This document shows positions 1-5,274 of a stretch of 5,535 bases of DNA, one piece after another. Both the position numbers and the translations under genes were made by a program. The DNA is taken from the NCBI GenBank assembly GCA_012511525.1, contig JAAZFW010000231.1:1-5535 (forward strand), given 5' to 3'. Numbering within the stretch: position 1 is the first letter of the stretch; every line of letters begins with the position of its first letter. The DNA is from Clostridiaceae bacterium. Lineage in GTDB: Bacteria > Bacillota > Clostridia > Saccharofermentanales > UBA5734. Below the pieces are notes generated by a model. The model did not search any database. It had not been told where the DNA came from and was given only the letters and a program-made list of their open reading frames with translations.

Positions 1-207
1 GGTATCGATCCGAGCATCCGCCAGACGCTCTTCGACCGTTTCGTCACACTGGACCAGGGCATCACGGACGGCAAACGCGGCATCGGCCGGGGCCTTGCGA
101 TCTGTAAAGCGATCGTCGTCGCTCACGGCGGTGCGATCCGAGTCGAGCCGAACCTGCCGCACGGATCGCGTTTTGTCTTCACACTGCCCAAGGAGGCTGA
201 AGCATGA
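1..207 (+). CDS. kdpD: Sensor histidine kinase, KdpD-like, C-terminal fragment (5' end outside window)
   Basis: The reading frame is open from base 1 to a TGA at 205-207 and gives the last 68 residues of a histidine kinase. It is the end of the HATPase_c ATP-binding domain: GIDPSIRQTLFDRF matches the D-box/F-box region, GIGRGLAICKAIVVAHGG is the G2 box and following helix, and FVFTLP is the usual last strand. The spacer between F box and G2 box (ITDGKR) and the AICKAIV-AHGG helix resemble clostridial KdpD-type sensors. The kinase would autophosphorylate on a His upstream of the window and pass phosphate to the regulator encoded next. Its stop overlaps the regulator's start by ATGA, so the two are translationally coupled. 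An Arg stands in the G2 box (GIGRGL) where Leu is usual (GxGLGL). Identity as a histidine kinase is near certain; KdpD is inferred mainly from the KdpE-like partner. Confidence 0.88.
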   Translation, partial: GIDPSIRQTLFDRFVTLDQGITDGKRGIGRGLAICKAIVVAHGGAIRVEPNLPHGSRFVFTLPKEAEA

Positions 208-908
208 GCGAACGTTGCACGATCCTGATCATCGAGGATGACAAGTACATCGCCAACTTCCTGGCCGTGTCACTGCAAAAGCATGGCTATACGGTTCTGG
301 TCGCGGATACGGCGGCCAGCGGCCTGTTCTATTACACATCAAACCATCCGGACATCATTTTGCTCGACTTGGGGCTGCCGGACCGCGACGGGCTGGAAAT
401 CATCTCCGAACTGCGCCAGCATGACACGCTGCCGATTCTGGTCGTATCGGCGCGCGGCCAGGAATTTGAAAAAATCGAAGCGCTCGACCTCGGCGCCGAC
501 GATTACATCACCAAGCCCTTTCACATGGGCGAACTGCTGGCGCGGGTCCGGGTTGCCGAACGCAGTCTTCTGACCCGCTCGAGCCCGCAGCCGGCCAGCC
601 CGATCTACCGCAACCGCTGCCTGACCGTCGATTTCGACCGGCACGTGGTCCAGATCGACGACCAGGACGTCCACCTGACCCCGATCGAATTCAAGCTGCT
701 CCAGCTCCTGATCAAACACGAAGGCAAAGTTCTGACTCACCGCTTTATCCTGCGCGAGGTCTGGGGCTACGAGAGCGCAGACACCAGCAACGTCCGCGTC
801 TTCATGGCCAGCCTGCGCCGCAAGATCGAAAAGAACAGCGCCAGCCCGCAGCTGATCGTGACCGAAGTCGGCGTCGGCTATCGCCTGACGGATTCAGAGC
901 CGGTGTAA
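204..908 (+). CDS. kdpE: KdpE-like response regulator (OmpR/PhoB family)
   Basis: This is a 234-residue two-domain cytoplasmic transcription factor. The receiver domain (about 5-120) has the acidic pocket E11-D12-D13, phospho-acceptor D55 in LLDLGLPDRDG, the switch residue S82 in VVSARG and the invariant K104 in ITKPF. The OmpR-type winged helix (about 132-230) contains VHLTPIEFKLLQLL, GKVLTHRFILREVWG and a final TEVGVGYRL wing. DLGLPDxDG, SARxxExxKIxALDxGADDY and HLTPIEFxLL are especially close to KdpE as I recall it, so KdpE is preferred over a generic OmpR regulator. The ATG at 204 overlaps the kinase stop and has AAGGAGG at 190-196, seven bases upstream. Known KdpE proteins control kdpFABC or other K+ uptake genes in response to K+ limitation or osmotic stress. 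No such transporter lies in this window, so the target is open; an upstream kdp operon is possible. Confidence 0.93.
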   Translation: MSERCTILIIEDDKYIANFLAVSLQKHGYTVLVADTAASGLFYYTSNHPDIILLDLGLPDRDGLEIISELRQHDTLPILVVSARGQEFEKIEALDLGADDYITKPFHMGELLARVRVAERSLLTRSSPQPASPIYRNRCLTVDFDRHVVQIDDQDVHLTPIEFKLLQLLIKHEGKVLTHRFILREVWGYESADTSNVRVFMASLRRKIEKNSASPQLIVTEVGVGYRLTDSEPV

Positions 909-944
909 CCGCCATTTTGCGGCCTTCCCATGTGATTTTTTCAC

Positions 945-973
945 TTGTAATTAAGCTATTCGTCCGGTACGAT
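945..973 (+). promoter_or_regulatory. Predicted sigma-70-type promoter for the DUF2177-fak-DUF1295 operon
   Basis: TTGTAA (945-950, -35, 4 of 6 matches) and TACGAT (968-973, -10, 4 of 6) are separated by exactly 17 bp in the most AT-rich part of the window. Transcription would start near 980, giving a leader of about 75 bases to the ATG at 1057. This is the only gap ahead of the three coupled plus-strand genes, so a promoter is expected here. Predicted by eye only. Confidence 0.5.
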
Positions 974-983
974 TAAATTAATC
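971..983. promoter_or_regulatory. 13-bp palindrome overlapping the -10 element (possible operator)
   Basis: GATTAA-A-TTAATC is a perfect inverted repeat with a one-base centre. Its left arm overlaps the last three bases of the predicted -10 and its right arm covers the predicted transcription start. A dimeric repressor bound here would block the promoter. No regulator is identified; AT-rich palindromes can also occur by chance in AT-rich spacers. Confidence 0.3.
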
Positions 984-1056
984 AGCATGCTTTGCGCAAC
1001 TGATCGATTTAAAGAACTTCATACCGGCCTTCCCAGGCAGAAAGCAGGAGCTCGTT

Positions 1057-1455
1057 ATGTCATTTATCAAGCACGTCCTGATCGCAGCGGTTGTTTTCAC
1101 CCTCATCGACCTGGTTTGGCTGGTGTTCATTGCCAGGAACCTCTACAAGGAAAAGCTCGGTCACCTGATGGCGGCCAAAACCAACGTGCCTGCCGCCGTT
1201 ATTTTCTACCTGCTGTTTATCATCGCCATGGTCTTTTTCGTGATCAACCCGGCGGTCGAAAAGCAGTCGGTCCTCTACGCGCTCGGTGCCGGCGCCCTGT
1301 TCGGGCTGGTTACCTACGCGACCTATGACCTGACCAACCTGGCCACTCTGCGCGACTGGCCGGTCTCGATCACCGTGATCGACCTGGCTTGGGGCACATT
1401 CATATCCAGCATGACGGCTGCCGCCACAACCTGGATCAGCGGGAGGTTCTCATGA
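1057..1455 (+). CDS. DUF2177 family integral membrane protein
   Basis: A 132-residue, very hydrophobic protein matching the DUF2177 family at its usual length. Family-like features are DLVWL (18-22) inside the first membrane helix, the ARNLYKEKLGHLM loop (26-38), TYDLTNLATLRDWP (89-102) and IDLAWGT (108-114) in the last helix. Four membrane segments are apparent, about 5-25, 46-66, 72-90 and 103-127. The function of the family is unknown; repeated Asp and Trp residues inside helices hint at a functional intramembrane site. The ATG at 1057 has CAGGAG at 1045-1050, six bases upstream. The gene is first of three coupled genes: its TGA (1453-1455) overlaps the ATG of the fatty acid kinase fusion by ATGA. 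A role near the membrane lipid or fatty acid pathway is suggested by its neighbours only. Confidence 0.88.
   Translation: MSFIKHVLIAAVVFTLIDLVWLVFIARNLYKEKLGHLMAAKTNVPAAVIFYLLFIIAMVFFVINPAVEKQSVLYALGAGALFGLVTYATYDLTNLATLRDWPVSITVIDLAWGTFISSMTAAATTWISGRFS
1441..1446 (+). promoter_or_regulatory. Ribosome binding site that fixes the start of the FakA/DegV fusion
   Basis: GGGAGG lies five bases before the ATG at 1452. The same frame stays open upstream to a TTG at 1389, but that extension lies inside the DUF2177 gene, has no good ribosome site and adds 21 residues unlike any DAK2 N-terminus. The ATG at 1452 also gives the 4-base overlap seen at the other joints in the window. Confidence 0.7.
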
Positions 1456-3245
1456 CCGACACGATTACCAGCGAACGGCTGTACCAGGCGATCCTGCACG
1501 GGGCCGCCAGCATCCGGGCCCGGCGCGAAGACCTCAACCGGATCAACGTCTTTCCGGTGATCGACTACGACACCGGAAACAACCTGGCCCACACCATGAA
1601 CTACATCCTCACGCATGCCTCGGTGCATCCCAGTGTGCGCGAGACGCTGCGGGAGATCGCCCGATCGGCCCTGATGAGCGCCCGCGGCAATTCCGGCGTG
1701 ATCTTCTCCCAGTATTTCAACGGCATGTATCTGGAAAGCGCGGAAAAAGATGCCGTGACGTTGGCGGAACTGGCGGTTTATTTCCAAGAAGCGTACAACA
1801 AGGCCTACAAGTCGCTGGAGAACGCCGTCGAGGGCACGGTCATCACCGTGATGCGCGCCTGGGCCGTCAGCTTTCGCGAGGCGCTCAGCCAGCACAAATC
1901 GCCGCTCGAGCTGTTCGAGTCGGCGCTGGCACATATCCGCCAGGCGCTGGAAGAAACCCGGTACAACTTGCGGGCTCTGAAGACCCTTGGGCTTGTCGAC
2001 GCGGGCGCGCTCGGTTTCTACTATTTCATGGAGGGCTTTGTTCAGGCGCTGTCCGGCAAGGTCAGTCTCAGCCTGGAACAAAGCCAGGATGTCGTCCTGC
2101 CGGATGTAGAAGACGACATCCATCGCTTCAGCGAGCATGAGACGATCCCCTTCCGCTATTGTACCGAAGTTCTGGCGGACTGCCCGAACCTCAACCAGGA
2201 CGCGCTGCGCGAAACGCTCAAAGATCGCGGCGACTGCTTGCTGATCGCGTCTGCCGACACCCTGGTGCGCGTCCACCTGCATACCAACGAACCCTGGAAC
2301 GTGGTCAAGGCGGTGGCCGGTCAGGGCAAGGTTCTGGAGCAGAAAGCGGATGATATGGTCCAGCAAAACCTGCTGGCCGGGGTGTTTGAAGAGCGCATCG
2401 CGATCGTGACCGACTCGATCGCCGACCTGCCCCAGGACTATATCTTTAACCACCGCATCTTCCAGGTGCCGATCAACATCGTGATCGACGAGGTCAGCTT
2501 CCTCGACAAGGTCACGATCGACCACGATTACCTGTACACGCACCTCAGCCGGGCTTCGTCGGCACAGCCCAACACCGAACAGGTGCTCGCCCTGCTCCAA
2601 CCCCTGCTCAAGCGCTTTTCCCAGGTGTTGGTATTGACCGTCTCATCCAAGATGAGCGGCACCTGGAGCCGGTTCCGCGAAGCCATCGACACGCTGGGCG
2701 ACGATGCCGGCCGCGTCGCCCTGATCGACACCAAGGTCAATTCCGGAGCGGAAGGCCTGCTGGTCAAAAAGGCTGTCGAGCTCGCCGAAGCCGGCCAGCC
2801 CCTCGATATCATCGTCACGCAGCTTGAAGCGCTCAAGGCCAGAGCTAAAATACTGGTCAGCGTCCTGGACATCGAGCCGATGGCCCGTTCCGGGCGCGTC
2901 TCCGAGCGGATCGGGAATTTGCTGATCAAGCTCCAGTTCAAGCCGCTGGTGACGATCAAGCCGTCCGGCGAGGGCTCGATCAAGGGGGTTGCCTTTTCCG
3001 TCAAGATGAACAACCGCATCTTCCGGAAATCATTGAAGCGGCAAAAGATGGAATCGTACGTGATCGTCCATGCCGACGGCGGTGAACGCGTCGAAACGCT
3101 GCGCCAGGACATGGTCCGGTTCACCGGTATGGAACCGCTCTACATCACGGATATCTCGTCCGTCGTGACCCTTTTCGCCGGCAAGGGCGCCGTCGCCGTC
3201 GCCTACCTTGAAAAGGCCCAAACCGAGGAGGCGAACCCGTCATGA
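1452..3245 (+). CDS. Fused fatty acid kinase: FakA-like DAK2 kinase and middle domains joined to a DegV/FakB domain
   Basis: A 597-residue cytoplasmic protein with three parts. Residues 1-200 form a DAK2/DhaL-type kinase domain: [13 protein letters not shown] (32-44) carries Asp 38 and Asp 40 of the Mg-nucleotide site, and [16 protein letters not shown] (76-91) is the second signature. Residues about 230-305 resemble the FakA middle (DAK1_2-like) domain, with YCTE (Cys 237) and [10 protein letters not shown] (His 275, His 277), the Cys/His set that appears to form a metal site in FakA. Residues 315-590 are a DegV/EDD domain: [11 protein letters not shown] (317-327), the VSSKMSGTW turn, the [12 protein letters not shown] segment and SGRVSERIG. 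DegV proteins of the FakB type bind one fatty acid; FakA phosphorylates it to acyl-phosphate for PlsX/PlsY. Here both halves are on one chain, and the DegV domain sits where FakA has its own FakB-binding C-terminal domain. This DAK2-DegV architecture is known in Bacillota annotation, usually just as 'DegV family protein'. The kinase motif is not canonical (IDYDTGNN rather than PDGDTGTN), so activity is inferred. Confidence 0.9.
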   Translation: MTDTITSERLYQAILHGAASIRARREDLNRINVFPVIDYDTGNNLAHTMNYILTHASVHPSVRETLREIARSALMSARGNSGVIFSQYFNGMYLESAEKDAVTLAELAVYFQEAYNKAYKSLENAVEGTVITVMRAWAVSFREALSQHKSPLELFESALAHIRQALEETRYNLRALKTLGLVDAGALGFYYFMEGFVQALSGKVSLSLEQSQDVVLPDVEDDIHRFSEHETIPFRYCTEVLADCPNLNQDALRETLKDRGDCLLIASADTLVRVHLHTNEPWNVVKAVAGQGKVLEQKADDMVQQNLLAGVFEERIAIVTDSIADLPQDYIFNHRIFQVPINIVIDEVSFLDKVTIDHDYLYTHLSRASSAQPNTEQVLALLQPLLKRFSQVLVLTVSSKMSGTWSRFREAIDTLGDDAGRVALIDTKVNSGAEGLLVKKAVELAEAGQPLDIIVTQLEALKARAKILVSVLDIEPMARSGRVSERIGNLLIKLQFKPLVTIKPSGEGSIKGVAFSVKMNNRIFRKSLKRQKMESYVIVHADGGERVETLRQDMVRFTGMEPLYITDISSVVTLFAGKGAVAVAYLEKAQTEEANPS

Positions 3246-4021
3246 ACATCCTGATCGTCCTGGCTGCCCTGTTCTTCTTCTTTGCAGCCGCCTACCTGTT
3301 CGCCCGCAGCCAGAAGAACAACGGTTTGGTCGATGTCTTCTGGGGACTTGGCTTTGTCTTCTCTTCCCTCGTCGCGCTGCTGCTCGGCCGTCCAGCCGGC
3401 GCCCTGCCCCTGGTTGTCACGGCGCTGGTTGCCGTCTGGGGGCTGCGGCTGACCTGGTTTCTCGCCCGGCGCAACTGGGGCAAGGCGGAGGATTACCGCT
3501 ATGCCAACATGCGTAAGAGCTGGAACCCGGCAACCTTCGAGCTGCGCATGTTCGTCCAGATCTACCTGCTCCAGATGGCGCTCAATTTCGTGATCAACCT
3601 GCCGTCTATCGTGCTCAACCTGCAGGGCCAGCCCGGCTGGACCTGGCTGACGACCATCGGCCTTTTCGTCTGGCTGACCGGCTTTGGCTTCGAAGCGGTC
3701 GGCGATCGCCAGATGCGCCGGTTCAAGGCCGACCCGGCCAACCGCGGCAAGCTGATCACGACCGGCCTTTGGCGCTACACGCGCCATCCCAACTATTTCG
3801 GCGAATCCCTGCTCTGGTGGGGTATTTTCCTGATGGCTGCCAGCCATGGGCAGCGCCTCTGGCTGGTGATCAGCCCGCTGGTGATCACGCTTTTCTTGCT
3901 GTTCGTCTCCGGTGTCCCGATGCTGGAGAAAAAATACGCCGGCCGGCCGGACTGGGAAACCTACAAGGCCCGGACCAGTTGCTTCTTTCCGCTGCCCCCG
4001 CGCAAATCGAAAGCCATTTAA
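3242..4021 (+). CDS. DUF1295 / steroid 5-alpha-reductase-like membrane protein
   Basis: A 259-residue polytopic membrane protein matching DUF1295. The N-terminal half has helices at about 1-20, 31-49 and 53-75, with DVFWGLGF (31-38) and [23 protein letters not shown] (65-87, split here by family-like Trp/Arg pairs). The hallmark is [16 protein letters not shown] (173-188), shared with steroid 5-alpha-reductase and isoprenylcysteine methyltransferase-type enzymes, where it lies at the NADPH or SAM cofactor site. The end, [28 protein letters not shown], is also typical. The substrate is unknown; reduction or modification of a lipid or polyprenoid is plausible. The ATG at 3242 overlaps the upstream stop (ATGA) and has GAGGAGG at 3225-3231, a slightly long 10-base spacing. 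It is the last gene of the operon and meets plsY tail to tail with a 4-bp overlap. Confidence 0.92.
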   Translation: MNILIVLAALFFFFAAAYLFARSQKNNGLVDVFWGLGFVFSSLVALLLGRPAGALPLVVTALVAVWGLRLTWFLARRNWGKAEDYRYANMRKSWNPATFELRMFVQIYLLQMALNFVINLPSIVLNLQGQPGWTWLTTIGLFVWLTGFGFEAVGDRQMRRFKADPANRGKLITTGLWRYTRHPNYFGESLLWWGIFLMAASHGQRLWLVISPLVITLFLLFVSGVPMLEKKYAGRPDWETYKARTSCFFPLPPRKSKAI

Positions 4022-4031
4022 GGTTTCCGAT
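4006..4031. terminator. Weak hairpin around the two converging stop codons
   Basis: Arms at 4006-4015 (ATCGAAAGCC) and 4022-4031 (GGTTTCCGAT) can form a 10-position stem with one A-C mismatch and one G-U pair; the six-base loop ATTTAA contains both stop codons. On the plus strand it is followed after a few bases by TTTTCT (4036-4042 region); on the minus strand no T run follows. It may be a weak terminator for the plus-strand operon. No better terminator was seen here. Confidence 0.25.
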
Positions 4032-4674
4032 CCTGACTTTTCTCATCGGGCCAGAGCGGTCCTTCTTTGTGTGTCTGCAGGCGACGGATGTTCTCCCGGT
4101 GCGAGACGATCACGAGCATGGCGAAAAGCAGCGCGAATAAGGTGTCCCAGAACGGGTTGACGCCCTCGAGCAGGTCGATGGCCAATGTCAGCGGTGTGAC
4201 CAGAATGGCGGCCGTGATCGAGACCAGCGATATGGTATGGCGGACCCAAAAAACAATGATCGCTGCAACAGCCAGCAGCACAAAGACGATCGGGTCGACC
4301 AGCAGGATGACGCCCAGAGCCGGCATGACGCCCTTTCCGCCCCTGAACGCGAAAAAAACCGGCCAGATGTGCCCGACCAGGACAAACAGGCCGCAGAGGT
4401 AACCCGGATCGAACGGCAGCGCAGATCCGGCCGCAAGTGTGACGGCGCGCGCCGCCAGGACGGCCGCAATCGCCTTGAGCAGATCGCCGGATGCGGTCAG
4501 CGCACCGGCTTTCTTGCCATAAATGCGCAGCATGTTGGTCATACCGGCGTTGCCGCTTCCATGGCGGCGGATATCGTCCAGGCCAAGCAGGCGGCAAACC
4601 AGCAAAGCGCTGTTGATGCTGCCCAGGCCATAGCCCAGCACAACCAGCAGGACGGTCAGCCAGCCTGCGCTCAT
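4018..4674 (-). CDS. plsY: Glycerol-3-phosphate acyltransferase PlsY (acyl-phosphate dependent)
   Basis: A 218-residue integral membrane enzyme that transfers an acyl group from acyl-phosphate to position 1 of glycerol-3-phosphate, giving lysophosphatidic acid. All three PlsY signatures are visible: motif 1, GS-x-N followed by [14 protein letters not shown] (34-47); motif 2, [16 protein letters not shown] (101-116), a phosphate-binding glycine-rich loop; motif 3, HRENIRRL (192-199) with E204. Hydrophobic helices lie at about 5-27, 68-82, 92-110, 117-142 and 146-190. Length is near the family norm, with a short charged tail. The conserved D-x-x-K after motif 1 appears as DLLKA (64-68), with Ala where Gly is common. 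The ATG at 4674-4672 overlaps the stop of the upstream UBA/DUF4342 gene (ATGA); the ribosome site is weak (GAGG at 4688-4685), which suggests translational coupling. Confidence 0.97.
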   Translation of the reverse strand: MSAGWLTVLLVVLGYGLGSINSALLVCRLLGLDDIRRHGSGNAGMTNMLRIYGKKAGALTASGDLLKAIAAVLAARAVTLAAGSALPFDPGYLCGLFVLVGHIWPVFFAFRGGKGVMPALGVILLVDPIVFVLLAVAAIIVFWVRHTISLVSITAAILVTPLTLAIDLLEGVNPFWDTLFALLFAMLVIVSHRENIRRLQTHKEGPLWPDEKSQDRKP

Positions 4675-5138
4675 TCGGCCGCCGCCTCGTCGGGCGGCGT
4701 TTCTTTTTTACGGCTGACAGCAAAGTCGCAGACGTTGATCACGGTGCCGTCGTCCATGACGACGGTAATCGTGTAATCGGTGATCAGGGCCGTGCCCAGG
4801 CCGATCAGGGCCGCAACCGGGGCGAGGACAAACCCGATCGTCCCCACGACCAGCGAGACGCTGAGAACGACGCGGCCGTTCTTGGCGATGTCCAGGCGGC
4901 TGGCGTTGCCGCGCTTCCAGATCTCCTTGATCGCCGAAAGGATCTCGTCGGCAGCAGGCGCACTCTGGCGGGCCTTGGCTTGTTCCTGCCCGGCCGTCTC
5001 CTCGCGGAGCCGATAGGATCGGATGATGCGCACGGCGATGGCGACATCGCCGTCGCTGGTTTCCAGGGCCGATCGGGCGGCCTGCTCATCGGCCCCCGTC
5101 TGCTCCATCACCTGCCGGACTTTTTCCGCATCGATCAT
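4671..5138 (-). CDS. UBA/TS-N domain plus DUF4342 protein
   Basis: A 155-residue protein from the ATG at 5138-5136. Residues 1-42 form a UBA/TS-N-like three-helix domain like that at the N-terminus of EF-Ts and NAC (VRQVMEQTGADEQAARSALETSDGDVAIAVRII). A charged Gln/Ala linker follows, then DUF4342 at about 64-130: EILSAIKEIWKRGNASRLDIAKNGR, then a hydrophobic stretch (90-120, with the AP at 106-107) that could be a membrane hairpin or buried core. The function of DUF4342 is unknown. Another in-frame ATG at 5153-5151 would add MGVVS. I prefer 5138 because the conserved domain begins there and GGGGGTGG lies about six bases upstream; the longer start has no clear site. Its stop overlaps the plsY start by ATGA, so it is first of a two-gene operon and may couple a protein-binding domain to membrane lipid synthesis. 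Confidence 0.87.
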   Translation of the reverse strand: MIDAEKVRQVMEQTGADEQAARSALETSDGDVAIAVRIIRSYRLREETAGQEQAKARQSAPAADEILSAIKEIWKRGNASRLDIAKNGRVVLSVSLVVGTIGFVLAPVAALIGLGTALITDYTITVVMDDGTVINVCDFAVSRKKETPPDEAAAE

Positions 5139-5171
5139 CGAAACCACCCCCATGCTTGTGAACCTGTCATC

Positions 5172-5199
5172 ATTTTAGCACATCCGGCCGGGCTGTCAC
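5172..5199 (-). promoter_or_regulatory. Predicted promoter for the DUF4342-plsY operon
   Basis: Read on the minus strand, GTGACA (5199-5194, 5 of 6 to TTGACA) is followed after 16 bp by TAAAAT (5177-5172, 5 of 6 to TATAAT). TGC directly precedes the -10, giving an extended -10 (TGn). Transcription would start near 5165, only about 27 bases before the preferred ATG at 5138. Predicted by eye only. Confidence 0.6.
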
Positions 5200-5235
5200 A
5201 TGCCGGAGCAATTGTACTATAATGGGCACATCCGG
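5178..5235. repeat. 10-bp direct repeat, two copies 48 bp apart
   Basis: GCACATCCGG occurs at 5178-5187 and again at 5226-5235. Copy 1 covers the extended -10 of the minus-strand promoter; copy 2 lies on the start point of the plus-strand promoter. A related CACATGCCGG (one extra G) is at 5197-5206. The copies could be sites for one regulator acting on both promoters, but no such protein is identified. Confidence 0.4.
5195..5223 (+). promoter_or_regulatory. Predicted promoter for the right-hand membrane protein gene
   Basis: A perfect -10, TATAAT (5218-5223), is preceded after 17 bp by GTCACA (5195-5200, 4 of 6 to TTGACA); CTGTCA at 5193-5198 with a 19-bp spacer is an alternative. Transcription would start near 5230, giving a leader of about 45 bases. 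The -35 overlaps that of the minus-strand promoter by five bases. Confidence 0.6.
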
Positions 5236-5251
5236 ATGCAGCGGCATCCGG
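5232..5251 (+). promoter_or_regulatory. Perfect 8-bp hairpin at the 5' end of the right-hand transcript
   Basis: CCGGATGC (5232-5239), loop AGCG, GCATCCGG (5244-5251). The stem is perfect and GC-rich. It would begin within a few bases of the predicted transcription start and ends 11 bases before the ribosome site AGGAGGTG (5263-5270). No T run follows, so it is not an intrinsic terminator. It could stabilise the mRNA 5' end or, as DNA, be an operator; it includes part of the second direct-repeat copy. Confidence 0.45.
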
Positions 5252-5274
5252 CAACCGGTTCCAGGAGGTGCAAA

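Noticed and set aside
909..941. Intrinsic terminator after the response regulator (CCGC...GCGG with a later T run)
   Set aside because: The stem is only four base pairs and the T run starts 14 bases after it; not convincing.
931..944. CRP-like site TGTGA-TTTTT-TCAC
   Set aside because: The spacer is five rather than six bases, one half lacks the last base, and CRP-type control is not expected in the inferred lineage.
1389..1451. TTG at 1389 as start of the FakA/DegV fusion
   Set aside because: The extra 21 residues lie inside the DUF2177 coding region and resemble no DAK2 N-terminus; the ATG at 1452 has GGGAGG five bases upstream.
1323..2600. Long minus-strand open frame (425 codons) opposite the FakA/DegV fusion gene
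   Set aside because: It lies antisense to a gene with clear domain motifs, reads as low-complexity His/Val/Asp/Arg-rich protein and has no ribosome site; typical shadow frame in GC-rich DNA.
3203..3847. Minus-strand open frame (214 codons) opposite the DUF1295 gene
   Set aside because: It is Gln/Glu/Gly-rich with no recognisable domain, and the plus-strand frame carries the DUF1295 signature.
4237..4776. Plus-strand open frame (179 codons) opposite plsY and the DUF4342 gene end
   Set aside because: It spans the antisense of two genes with clear signatures and is Gln/Ala/Asp-rich with no domain.
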